From JBNPEO01 sp050490315 (lineage in GTDB: Bacteria > Actinomycetota > Actinomycetes > Actinomycetales > Micrococcaceae), in the NCBI RefSeq assembly GCF_050490315.1, contig NZ_JBNPEO010000002.1:1-64000 (forward strand): a stretch of 64,000 bases of DNA. The letters run 5' to 3'. The stretch's first letter is position 1. Every line of letters starts with the position of its first letter. Under the pieces are notes generated by a model. It was not told where the DNA came from. It searched no databases and saw only the letters and a program-made list of their open reading frames with translations. The position numbers and the translations under genes are program-made. Positions 1 through 7,941 of the stretch are shown piece by piece.

Positions 1-2904
1 TTGATGGCGCGGAAGTCAGGAGCGACTCGGGCAGGGTTTGCTGTGTTGCTGAAGTTTTTTCAGCAACATGCCAGATTCCCGGGTAGCCCTTCTGACCTTC
101 CACCGGGAGCTTTGAACTATATTGCGGCGCAGATTTCTGTTCCTCCCGTTGCGCTGGCTCCCTATTGGGGTGGGCGCTCGATCAAGTACCACCGGGCCGA
201 GATCCGGTCCCATTTTGGTTTCCGTGAGTTCACGACCGCTGATGAGGCCCGGCTGGCTGGGTGGTTGGCGGAGAGGGTGTGCCCGTCTGAGGTTCGAGAG
301 TCTGCGCTTGTGGAGGCTTCGCTGTCCCGGTGTCGTCAGGAGCGGATTGAGCCGCCGGGACGTGCGGGCAGGATTGTTGGTGCTGGCCGGGCGTTGTTTG
401 AGCAGCGCCTGTGTGCTCATGTGGGCAAGGTTCTAGGCCCGGACGGTGCGGCTGGGCTGAAGGCCTTGGTCGCTGATGGTGCAGCCGGTTCCCTGTTGTC
501 GGTGTTGAAGGCTGATCCGGGCCCGGCTGGTTTGGAGTCGTTGCTGGCGGAGGTGGAGAAGCTTTCAGCAGCCCAGGCTCTTGATTTACCGGCTGGCTTG
601 TTTGCCGGGGTTTCGGAGAAGGTCGTGAGTGCCTGGCGGGCGCGGGCGGCACGGATGTATCCATCGGATTTCCAGGACGCGCCGGCGCCGGTGCGGTTGA
701 CGCTGTTGGCGGCGTTGTGTCATCAACGGACGGCAGAGATAGCTGACAGCCTGGTCGATTTGCTGCTCGTGCTGGTGTTGAAGATCAATACCGGCGCGGT
801 GAGGAAGGTCGAGAAGGAACTGACCGAGGATCTGCAAAGGGTGCGCGGCAAGACGGCTTTGCTGTTCAAACTGGCCGAGAGGGCAGTCGCCTGCCCGGAT
901 GAGACGGTCCGGGAGGCCGTGTTCCCGGTGGTGAGTGAGAAAACCCTGCGGCAACTGGTCCAGGAGGCAAAAGCCAACGAGAGCGTGTTCCAGGGCAAGG
1001 TGAGGACCGTGTTGCGGGGTTCGTACTCGAATCATTACCGGCGGATGTTACCGGCGCTGCTGTCCGTGCTGCGGTTCCGGTGCCATAACACGGCGTTCCG
1101 GCCCATCATGGATGCCATCGCGTTGCTGGAACGGTATGCGGATGCTGGAAGTAAGAGCCAGTTCTTCGCGCCCGGAGAGGTAGTCCCGGTTGCGGGTGTG
1201 GTGCCCAGGTCCTGGGAGGGCGCTGTCCGGGACGAGAAGGGCAGGATCGAGCGGATCCCGTACGAGCTGTGCCTGCTCGTGTCCTTACGGGACGCTTTGC
1301 GCCGCCGCGAGGTTTTCGTTGACGGGGCGGGGAAATGGCGGGACCCGGAAGAGGACCTTCCCCAGGACTTCGACGCTTCCCGTGAGCTCCACTACGAGGC
1401 CCTGCAGAAACCGTTGGACCCGGCCAGGTTCATTCTTGATCTTCAGTCCAGAATGAGGAGGTCACTGGAGCACCTGGATAAGGGGCTGCCGGCCGATACC
1501 ACCGGTGGAGTGAAGATCACCAGACGCCGTGGGGCGCCGTGGATAAAGGTCCCCAAGCTGGAAAAACTCGACGAGCCGGTGAATCTGGGCAAACTCAAGG
1601 CCGAGGTCCTGGCCCGGTGGGGCACCCTGGACTTGCTAGAAGTCCTCAAGGAAGCGGACTTCCTGACCGGGTTTACCGGGGAGTTTGTTTCCGTGGCCTC
1701 CCGTGAGGTCCTTGACCGTGAGACCCTGCGCAGGCGTTTGCTGTTGTGCCTGTTCGGGCTTGGGACGAACATGGGCATCAAAGCGGTCACTGATGCCGGC
1801 GGTCACGGAGAGACGGAGCGGGAGCTACGCCATGTGCGCCGGACGTTCATTACGAAGGATAATCTGCGCCAGGCGATCGTGAAGGTCGTCAACGCCACGT
1901 TCGAGGCCAGGAACCCTCACTGGTGGGGTGAAGGGAACGCCTGTGCGTCGGATTCGAAAAAGTTCGGCTCCTGGGAATCAAACCTGATGACCGAATGGCA
2001 CAACCGCTACGGTGGTCCCGGCGTGATGATCTACTGGCACGTGGAAAAGAAATCGACCTGCATCTATTCCCAGCTGAAGAACTGTTCCTCCTCCGAGGTC
2101 GCGGCGATGATCGAAGGCGTTCTGCGCCACGACACCGACGCCGAGATCGAAGCAAACTACGTCGATACCCACGGGGCCTCGATCGTGGGGTTCGCGTTCA
2201 CCGAACTCCTGGGGTTCAAGCTGTTGCCGAGGTTGAAGAACATCGGCTCGATCCGCCTCTACCGGGCCAGCAATGAAGAAGCCTACGCCGAGATCAATGA
2301 CGTGTTGTCCAGGCCGATCAATTGGGAGATCATCGCCCAGCAATACGATCAGATGGTCAAATACGCCACGGCCCTCAAACTCGGCACGGCAGAGTCGGAG
2401 ACGATCCTGCGCCGTTTCACCCGGGGCGGGCCCAAACACCCCACGTACCAGGCCCTGGAGGAACTGGGCCGGGCCGTGCGGACGATCTTCGCCGCCGACT
2501 ACCTCGCCAGCGAAGACCTGCGACGCGAAATCAATTCCGGTTTGCAGGTAGTGGAGAACTGGAACAGCGGAAACGACGTCGTCTTCTACGGTAAAAACCG
2601 TGACCTCACGGGCCCTGACCGTGAAACGACCGAAGTGTCCATGCTCGCCCTGCACCTGCTCCAATCCTCCCTGGTCCTGGTCAACACCCTGCTGCTGCAA
2701 ACCGTGCTCGAGGTCAAGGAGTTCACCGGACTGCTCGAACCGGAAGACCGCAGGGGCCTCACACCGTTGTTCTGGACCCATATCAACCCCTACGGACGCT
2801 TCACCCTCGACATGAACACCCACCTGAACCTGGGCCAGATCTCTGCCGAACCCGAACACCGTACCCCCGGTGACAACCGCTTGGCCCAGGCCGCTGCTCT
2901 GTGA
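1..2904 (+). CDS. tnpA: Tn3-family transposase TnpA, 5' end cut by window edge
   Basis: This is the DDE transposase that cuts and joins the 38-bp ends of Tn3-family elements during replicative transposition. The visible 967 residues begin inside the N-terminal DUF4158 region (GATRAGFAVLLKFFQQ, near LRFPG-type sequence), so about 25-30 residues are probably missing upstream. The catalytic core is intact: an acidic residue in NACASDSKKFGSW (about 647), YVDTHGAS (about 719), and a downstream Glu in LQVVENWNSGNDVVFYGKNRDL (about 846). The reading frame is open to the stop at 2902. The next gene starts 15 bp later in the same direction, which suggests one transcript. The true start may also lie outside the window. 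Confidence 0.93.
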   Translation: MMARKSGATRAGFAVLLKFFQQHARFPGSPSDLPPGALNYIAAQISVPPVALAPYWGGRSIKYHRAEIRSHFGFREFTTADEARLAGWLAERVCPSEVRESALVEASLSRCRQERIEPPGRAGRIVGAGRALFEQRLCAHVGKVLGPDGAAGLKALVADGAAGSLLSVLKADPGPAGLESLLAEVEKLSAAQALDLPAGLFAGVSEKVVSAWRARAARMYPSDFQDAPAPVRLTLLAALCHQRTAEIADSLVDLLLVLVLKINTGAVRKVEKELTEDLQRVRGKTALLFKLAERAVACPDETVREAVFPVVSEKTLRQLVQEAKANESVFQGKVRTVLRGSYSNHYRRMLPALLSVLRFRCHNTAFRPIMDAIALLERYADAGSKSQFFAPGEVVPVAGVVPRSWEGAVRDEKGRIERIPYELCLLVSLRDALRRREVFVDGAGKWRDPEEDLPQDFDASRELHYEALQKPLDPARFILDLQSRMRRSLEHLDKGLPADTTGGVKITRRRGAPWIKVPKLEKLDEPVNLGKLKAEVLARWGTLDLLEVLKEADFLTGFTGEFVSVASREVLDRETLRRRLLLCLFGLGTNMGIKAVTDAGGHGETERELRHVRRTFITKDNLRQAIVKVVNATFEARNPHWWGEGNACASDSKKFGSWESNLMTEWHNRYGGPGVMIYWHVEKKSTCIYSQLKNCSSSEVAAMIEGVLRHDTDAEIEANYVDTHGASIVGFAFTELLGFKLLPRLKNIGSIRLYRASNEEAYAEINDVLSRPINWEIIAQQYDQMVKYATALKLGTAESETILRRFTRGGPKHPTYQALEELGRAVRTIFAADYLASEDLRREINSGLQVVENWNSGNDVVFYGKNRDLTGPDRETTEVSMLALHLLQSSLVLVNTLLLQTVLEVKEFTGLLEPEDRRGLTPLFWTHINPYGRFTLDMNTHLNLGQISAEPEHRTPGDNRLAQAAAL

Positions 2905-2919
2905 TGGAAAGGACCCCCT

Positions 2920-3600
2920 ATGGCCACGAATGAGAGATCCACGCCAAGAACCAAAGGCAAGCTTCTGCGCGCCAGAGTCCACCTCGTCGGGAGTAAACCA
3001 AAGATCTGGCGGCTATTCGAAGTCGATTCCAGCCTTTACCTGGACGAATTCCACGACGTTCTGCAGGTGATCATTGGCTGGGAAAACTCCCACCTGCATT
3101 CCTTTACCGACCGCAACCCGAACACCCCGGGCCGCGGACGGACACAGGCCAGGTCTTGGGCGCCTGCCTACGTCAGGGCAGAAGACGAGGAGGGCTGGTA
3201 CCTGCCTGAAGAGACCGTCCAGCTCGGGAAAGTCCTCAACGAAGGCTCAACCCCGCTGTTCTACGCATACGACTTCGGCGATAGCTGGCTCCACCGCATC
3301 GACTGGATCGAAACCGTCAGGAAAACCGGTGACGACGCCCATGCCCGGGTGATCCGCGGTAAACGACGCTGCCCCCTGGAGGACTCCGGTGGAATCGGCG
3401 GCTATGAAGACCTCATCGCCACTCTGGCCAACCCTGATGCCGTCGATGAATCAGACCGCGAGCACCTCCAGGGCCTGCACGAATGGGCCCAAGGAACCGC
3501 GCAACGATCCGGCGGAGAGGAAACTTTCGATCCCGCACACTTCGACCCGGTCAAAGTCAACGAAGAACTCGGCAGACTCTTCACACCCGAAGGAAACTGA
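2920..3600 (+). CDS. plasmid pRiA4b ORF-3 family protein
   Basis: The 226-residue protein matches the pRiA4b ORF-3 family, often found next to transposases of the Tn3 and IS1096 types. Recognisable blocks are LRARVHLVGSKPKIWRLFEV near residue 20, VLQVIIGWENSHLHSF near 47, and FYAYDFGDSWLHRI near 110. The role of the family in transposition is not established. The gene starts 15 bp after tnpA, with AAAGGA upstream of the ATG, and lies inside the transposon, about 105 bp before the candidate terminal repeat. It has no signal peptide or membrane segment. Confidence 0.85.
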   Translation: MATNERSTPRTKGKLLRARVHLVGSKPKIWRLFEVDSSLYLDEFHDVLQVIIGWENSHLHSFTDRNPNTPGRGRTQARSWAPAYVRAEDEEGWYLPEETVQLGKVLNEGSTPLFYAYDFGDSWLHRIDWIETVRKTGDDAHARVIRGKRRCPLEDSGGIGGYEDLIATLANPDAVDESDREHLQGLHEWAQGTAQRSGGEETFDPAHFDPVKVNEELGRLFTPEGN

Positions 3601-3705
3601 CCAAGTGCCGGCCACGGCACAGCCAGGCCTGGCACCAATGGCATTGTGCCGGCATGCCTTAGCGAGTTTTTGTCTCCGCGTGGACGGCGCAGGAAACGCC
3701 AAGGA

Positions 3706-3743
3706 TTGACGTAGTTTCCAGGAACTGGCGAGCAGGATCCCCC
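3706..3743. repeat. candidate Tn3 terminal inverted repeat (right end)
   Basis: The 38 bases start TTGACGTAGTTT and end GGATCCCCC. Tn3-family repeats are usually 38 bp, with GGGG at the outer edge and a TTA/TAAG-like inner edge; this segment fits in length, polarity and position after tnpA. The partner repeat is not in the window, so the match cannot be confirmed internally. Confidence 0.5.
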
Positions 3744-3821
3744 ATCTGTCAAGTACCGTTGCGCTCGGCTGTCCATGAGGTCAGCCGGTCTCATGTTCTG
3801 TATTGAAAGGACTCCCCTGTC

Positions 3822-4361
3822 ATGGCAGGAATCATCCCCTGGCTGGGTGCGCTGGGCACCACAGGAAAAGCCGTTGTTGTAGCATCCGTCGTTGCCGCTG
3901 GTGGCACCGGTGCAGCAGTGGCCGCCACCGCCACCGTTGCGCCGACCGATGCGACGTCCACTGTGTCGCCGGCCGCGCCCGCCGCTGATCCGTCGGTTTC
4001 CTCGCCGGCCACGGCCACATCGTCGGTTGTTCCCGCATCCACGCCCACTCCGTCCAGCGCGTCCGTATCTCCGGCTGAGGTCCCGCCGGCACCGGCGCCA
4101 TCTTCAACAGCACCAGAGTTGGCACACGCACCGGAGAGGCCAGTGATTGCCGAAACGGCAGAGGCACCTGAGGTGCCGGAGCATGCCGAACCGGCAGAGG
4201 CACCTGAGGCACCGGAACATGCCGAACCGGCAGAGGCGCCAGAGGCGCCGGAACATGCCGAACCGGCAGAGGCACCAGAGGCACCGGAACATGCCGAAGC
4301 GCCAGAGACGGCGGAGCATGCCGAACCTTCGGAGGCGTCCGAAGGTTCGGAGGAGCCGTAA
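3822..4361 (+). CDS. Ala/Pro/Glu-rich exported protein with tandem 12-residue repeats
   Basis: I do not recognise a family for this 179-residue protein. The start is supported by GAAAGGACT about 8 bases upstream. Residues 1-35 form a hydrophobic, Ala/Gly-rich segment that may be a signal anchor. Residues 36-105 are low-complexity Ala/Pro/Ser/Thr. Residues 113-160 are four copies of AEAPE(A/V)PEHAEP, encoded by a 36-bp direct repeat, followed by a degenerate copy. The tail is strongly acidic. The composition suggests an extended, wall-spanning or surface stalk rather than an enzyme. No neighbour explains its function. Confidence 0.6.
   Translation: MAGIIPWLGALGTTGKAVVVASVVAAGGTGAAVAATATVAPTDATSTVSPAAPAADPSVSSPATATSSVVPASTPTPSSASVSPAEVPPAPAPSSTAPELAHAPERPVIAETAEAPEVPEHAEPAEAPEAPEHAEPAEAPEAPEHAEPAEAPEAPEHAEAPETAEHAEPSEASEGSEEP
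4158..4301 (+). repeat. four tandem 36-bp coding repeats
   Basis: Units start at 4158, 4194, 4230 and 4266, each beginning GCAGAGGC and ending in a CATGCCGAA block. Differences between copies are mostly synonymous or single-base, which suggests recent expansion by slippage or unequal recombination. The repeats stay in frame with the surrounding gene. Confidence 0.92.
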
Positions 4362-4477
4362 CGGCCCGGACGAGGTAAGTCCCGGGCTTACAGAACGTCG
4401 GCTCACGAACCGAGAAATACCGTGACTGTCCGGCCGGCTGATTCCTCTGCGGTTGTTTGCCTTTGCCATGAACGGCG

Positions 4478-4508
4478 GGGCCCCGGGGGCGATAGCGAAA
4501 CGGGGCCC
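4478..4508. terminator. GC-rich hairpin after the repeat-protein gene
   Basis: GGGCCCCG at 4478-4485 pairs with CGGGGCCC at 4501-4508. It lies between two convergent genes, so it could stop transcription from either side. There is no T-run, so the terminator role is only likely. Confidence 0.35.
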
Positions 4509-4582
4509 TCCGAGGCCGCCCCGGGAAGGTTCGCTGTGGCCCCTTCGCTGTCCGCACCTGGCTCTACCGGCAGGGTTCGGGG

Positions 4583-6394
4583 TTAACCCGGTGCCGGGTT
4601 TGTGGAGGCGGTGATTATTTGATCGCTTTGGGGGCTAGGGCCGTGGTGAAGCTGGAAGGCGCTGGTGATCAGGGCGAAGTGGCTGAAGGCTTGGGGTGTG
4701 TTGCCGAGTTGCCGGGCGTCTTGGACGTCCCATTCTTCGCTGAGCAGGCCGACGTCGTTGCGCAGGGTCAGGAGTCGTTCGAACAGTTGCGTTGCCTCGG
4801 TGCGTTGTCCGGCGCCAAGGAGTGCGTCGACGAGCCAGAAGGAGCAGGCGAGGAAGACGCCTTCGCCGCCGGGCAGGCCGTCGTCGCTGTGTTCGGGCCG
4901 GTAGCGGAGCACGTACCCGTCCTGGGTCAGGTCTCGTTGGATCGCGTCGATAGTTCCGGTCACGTGGGGGTGGTCCGGCGGCAGAAAGCCGACCTTGGGG
5001 ATCAGCAGGAGGCTGGCGTCGAGTTCGGTGCCGCCGTAGGACTGGACGAAAGAATTCATCTTCGGGTTAAAGCCGTGGACCATGACGTCTTTGTGGATGT
5101 CCTCGCGCAGGTTCTCCCAGCGGTCGGCTGGTCCGGGGAGGTGGAACTGGCGGACTGCCTTGATCATTCGGTCCACTGCGACCCAGGCCATGACTTTGGA
5201 GTGGGTGAAGTGCCGTCGTGGTCCGCGCATTTCCCAGAGCCCGTTATCGGGCTGTTGCCAGGCGCCCTCGAGGTGGTCCATCAGGGCGATTTGGATGTCC
5301 CAGGAGTCATCGGGTTCATGGAGGAGGGCGTTGCGGGTGAGGGAAAGCCCGTCGAGGACTTCACCCCAGACGTCGAGTTGGAGTTGGTCGGCCGCGGCGT
5401 TTCCGGTGTGCACCGGCGTGGAGCCCTCGTATCCTGCAAGCCAGGGTATTTCGGCTTCGGGGAGCCTGCGCCGCCCGTCGAGGGAATACATGATTTGCAG
5501 GTCTGCCGGGTCGCCGGCGACGGCGCGCAGCAGCCATTCCCGCCAGGCTTTGGCTTCGTCCGTGTAGCCGGCTGTGATCAGGGAGTTCAGCGTCAGTGTC
5601 GCGTCGCGGAGCCAGCAGTAGCGGTAGTCCCAGTTGCGGGGTCCTCCGGGCTGTTCGGGCAGTGAGGTTGTCGCGGCCGCGACGATACCCCCGGTCGGGG
5701 CGAAGGTGAGTGCTTTGAGGGTGATGAGAGACCGTTGGACGGCGTCCCGGTAGGGTCCTTCGGCCGCGCTGCGGGAGGACCAGTTTTCCCAGTACGTCTG
5801 TGTCCCGGTTAGGGCATTCTCGGCGTCGATGGTCCGCGGCCGCCGGTGGTGGCTGGGTGACCAGGTGAGGACGAACGGGACCCGTTCGCCTGCCTTGATC
5901 GTGAATTCGCTGACGGTGCGGAGGTGTTCGCCCTCCATGGGGGCCGGTGAGGACAGTTGGACCGAATCGGGCCCGGCGACCGCATGAATCCCGGTTGTGG
6001 TGCGCCGGACCCAGGGGATGACGTGTCCGTAGTCGAAACGTAAGGCCAGTTCGCCGCGCATCTCGACGGTGCCGCTGAGTCCCTCGACGATGCGGATGAG
6101 GTCCGCGACCCCGTCCCGGGGAGGCATGAAGTCGGTCACCCGGACCCGTCCGGCGCCGGTGTCCCATTCGGTTTCCAGGATCAGGGTGTCGGGGCGGTAC
6201 CGGCGGCGGGTGCAGGTTCCTCCGGCGGCCGGGGCCAGCAGCCAGCGTCCGGCGTCGGGGGTGTCCAGCAGCGCGGCGAAGCAGGCCGGTGAGTCGAAGT
6301 GCGGCAGGCAGAGCCAGTCGATGGAGCCGTCTGTTCCGATCAGGGCTGCCGTGTGCAGGTCCCCAACGATTGCGTAATCCTCTATGCGTGTCAC
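4583..6394 (-). CDS. glycoside hydrolase family 15 protein (glucoamylase/trehalase-like)
   Basis: This 603-residue protein has the usual bacterial GH15 layout: an N-terminal beta-sandwich domain (MTRIEDYAIVGDLHTAALIG, GSIDWLCLPHFDSPA) and a C-terminal (alpha/alpha)6 barrel. The barrel shows GPRNWDYRYCWLRDA near residue 254, NGLWEMRGPRRHFTHSKVMAW near 384, and LSEEWDVQDARQLGNTPQAFSH near 560; the glutamates in the last two blocks are the likely catalytic acid and base. It has no signal peptide, so it should act in the cytosol on trehalose, maltose or short glucans; the sequence does not settle which. It starts with GTG 1 bp after the stop of the glucose dehydrogenase gene, so the two form an operon. 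Confidence 0.9.
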   Translation of the reverse strand: MTRIEDYAIVGDLHTAALIGTDGSIDWLCLPHFDSPACFAALLDTPDAGRWLLAPAAGGTCTRRRYRPDTLILETEWDTGAGRVRVTDFMPPRDGVADLIRIVEGLSGTVEMRGELALRFDYGHVIPWVRRTTTGIHAVAGPDSVQLSSPAPMEGEHLRTVSEFTIKAGERVPFVLTWSPSHHRRPRTIDAENALTGTQTYWENWSSRSAAEGPYRDAVQRSLITLKALTFAPTGGIVAAATTSLPEQPGGPRNWDYRYCWLRDATLTLNSLITAGYTDEAKAWREWLLRAVAGDPADLQIMYSLDGRRRLPEAEIPWLAGYEGSTPVHTGNAAADQLQLDVWGEVLDGLSLTRNALLHEPDDSWDIQIALMDHLEGAWQQPDNGLWEMRGPRRHFTHSKVMAWVAVDRMIKAVRQFHLPGPADRWENLREDIHKDVMVHGFNPKMNSFVQSYGGTELDASLLLIPKVGFLPPDHPHVTGTIDAIQRDLTQDGYVLRYRPEHSDDGLPGGEGVFLACSFWLVDALLGAGQRTEATQLFERLLTLRNDVGLLSEEWDVQDARQLGNTPQAFSHFALITSAFQLHHGPSPQSDQIITASTNPAPG

Positions 6395-6395
6395 C

Positions 6396-7445
6396 TCAGC
6401 CGGCCTTGACTTCGAGGACGACTTTGACGTCGGTCTCCTGGCGCCGGGAGGCGTCCTGGAAATCGGCCAGTGGTACCCGGCGGGTGATCAACCGCTGAAG
6501 CCAGGCACTGTCGGCCTGCTCCAGCGCCTGGACAGCGGCTTCGTAGTGGCTGCGGTTGGCGTTGACGCTGCCGAACACTGATTCATTGCCCAGCACAAGC
6601 GCTCTGTTGAGCGCGCCGAGATCCACCGGCTCGGTCCTTCCGCTGGAGGAAACTCCGGTCAGGCATGTCACCGAATCCGGGGCCCGGCAGGTCAGTGTTT
6701 CCAGCACGACGGAGGCGACGCCGGTGCATTCGACCAGGATGTCGGCCTGAATCCCGGATTCGGTGAGGCTCTCCGGGTGGTAGGTCGCGCCGAGGTCCCG
6801 GACGAGTCCCGGTATCGGCCCTGCCCTCACCTGGTCAAAGACGTGCACGTCGAGTCCGCGCTGCACACCCAGCAGGGCCGCGAGCAGGCCGACAGGTCCG
6901 GCCCCGGTGACAACGGCGGTCTTAGGGGCAAAAAAGGCCCGGGAGCCGATCGCGTCAATGTGCTGCCAGGCTTTGGCGACAATGGTTGTCGGTTCCAGCA
7001 AAACCCCGACATCGGCCAGCGTGTTCGGTAACCGGACGAGGGCATCAGGATCGGCCCGGTAGCGTTCGCGGGCGAACCCTTGCAGGCCTTTTATGCCGTG
7101 TTCGGTGTAGCGTCCGTTGCGGCACATATCCCACTGCCCCGCCGCGCACGCCGCGCACGGTACCGGGTCGGGGCGGCGGACGATGCAGACCACCAGATCC
7201 CCGGGGCTGAGACCGGAACCTGCCGGGGCGGTCAGGACACGGCCCAGGTTTTCGTGGCCCAGAATCAGACACGGTGACCCTGCCGGCGCCTGCCCGTATC
7301 CGCCGGAGGTGATCTCGGTGTCGGTGCCGCAGAGCCCGACGGCCAAGGTCTGAACCATGACCTGACCTTCCGCCTCGTCGGGTTCGGCCACATCCCTGAG
7401 CACTAACGGATCGTTCGTCCCGGGGACGACAGTCAAAGCTTTCAC
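6396..7445 (-). CDS. glucose 1-dehydrogenase-like zinc alcohol dehydrogenase
   Basis: The 349-residue MDR-family enzyme resembles archaeal-type glucose dehydrogenases, which oxidise glucose to gluconolactone with NAD(P)+. The catalytic zinc region is GLCGTDTEI near residue 39 with GHENLG near 64. The structural lobe has PCAACAAGQWDMC, with three of the usual four cysteines. The nucleotide-binding fold has VVTGAGPVGLLAAL near 180, and VLLEPTTIVAKAW is typical of the glucose dehydrogenase subgroup. The GTG start follows GGGAGGAAAAGAC. It is first in a two-gene operon with the GH15 enzyme, so glucose released by that enzyme could be its substrate; this is inference. Confidence 0.85.
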   Translation of the reverse strand: MKALTVVPGTNDPLVLRDVAEPDEAEGQVMVQTLAVGLCGTDTEITSGGYGQAPAGSPCLILGHENLGRVLTAPAGSGLSPGDLVVCIVRRPDPVPCAACAAGQWDMCRNGRYTEHGIKGLQGFARERYRADPDALVRLPNTLADVGVLLEPTTIVAKAWQHIDAIGSRAFFAPKTAVVTGAGPVGLLAALLGVQRGLDVHVFDQVRAGPIPGLVRDLGATYHPESLTESGIQADILVECTGVASVVLETLTCRAPDSVTCLTGVSSSGRTEPVDLGALNRALVLGNESVFGSVNANRSHYEAAVQALEQADSAWLQRLITRRVPLADFQDASRRQETDVKVVLEVKAG

Positions 7446-7678
7446 GTCTTTTCCTCCCGCATCCCCGGCCCGCTCTTCATGGCCCGGCCTGGCTATCTGT
7501 CTACCATGTCCAGATCCGAAGTCCGCCAGCAGTTTCCGGGTCCGCAGGCTGCGGGGCCGCGGTTTTCCGGAATCCGGCGGCGTGACGGGCCCGAATCTCT
7601 CACAGACAGAACACAGCTTCGTCTCAGCTACCTCCTATCGGGCACGTGGGAAACTTACTGGTAACGGAAGGACATGCG

Positions 7679-7939
7679 ATGACGGCGGTAGGGAATTCAC
7701 GGGTTCGGGCGTTGGGCGCGGTACGGCGCTGGACGGTGACAGGGATGGTACTGGCGGGGATCGCGACCGCCGGCGTCGGTGCGGGCCTGGCCACCGTCCA
7801 GCACCCGTCCACCACCGGTCAGGCAGCAGCGGTGCAGCAGGCACCGGCGCCCGCGGCGGCGGGGACGTTCGGGAAAGTCCAGCCCGCGCAAAACGCACCG
7901 GCGGGCGCCGTACCGCAAACAGCGACCAGGGCGTCCTGA
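7679..7939 (+). CDS. small exported Ala/Pro-rich protein preceding apbE
   Basis: The protein has 86 residues. The ATG at 7679 follows GGAAGGA with good spacing; an in-frame start 33 bases earlier has none. Residues 12-40 make a basic start plus hydrophobic segment (VTGMVLAGIATAGVGAGLA), consistent with a signal peptide or anchor. The rest is Gln/Ala/Pro-rich with no cysteines and no recognised domain. It is 2 bp from apbE. In comparable clusters this place is often held by a flavinylated FMN-binding-domain protein, but no FMN-binding domain or flavinylation motif is visible here. It may be a truncated remnant or an unrelated small secreted protein. Confidence 0.65.
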   Translation: MTAVGNSRVRALGAVRRWTVTGMVLAGIATAGVGAGLATVQHPSTTGQAAAVQQAPAPAAAGTFGKVQPAQNAPAGAVPQTATRAS

Positions 7940-7941
7940 GC

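Larger units (their letters stand above)
1..3743 (+). mobile_element. Tn3-family transposon, right-hand part (left end outside the window)
   Basis: The segment contains a Tn3-type transposase lacking its first residues, a co-directional pRiA4b ORF-3-like gene, and a candidate 38-bp terminal inverted repeat at 3706-3743. The repeat has the family layout: inner end TTGACGT, outer end CCCCC on this strand. The left repeat and probably the resolvase lie upstream of position 1, so the element's size and cargo cannot be given. The assignment of tnpA is firm; the boundary is inference from one repeat. Confidence 0.7.

Noticed and set aside
1978..2982. 334-residue open frame on the minus strand opposite tnpA
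   Set aside because: It is a shadow of the transposase core; the composition is Gly/Val/Asp-rich with no domain.
4158..4301. Possible CRISPR array
   Set aside because: The 36-bp units are adjacent without spacers, stay in frame and encode a protein repeat; no cas genes are near.
4619..5665. 348-residue open frame on the plus strand opposite the GH15 gene
   Set aside because: It is the antisense of a well-conserved GH15 gene in GC-rich DNA, where long shadow frames are common; no family resemblance or ribosome binding site.
7582..7941. Upstream extension of the apbE frame
   Set aside because: It overlaps the small upstream gene, lacks family similarity and a ribosome binding site; GTG 7942 fits ApbE proteins.
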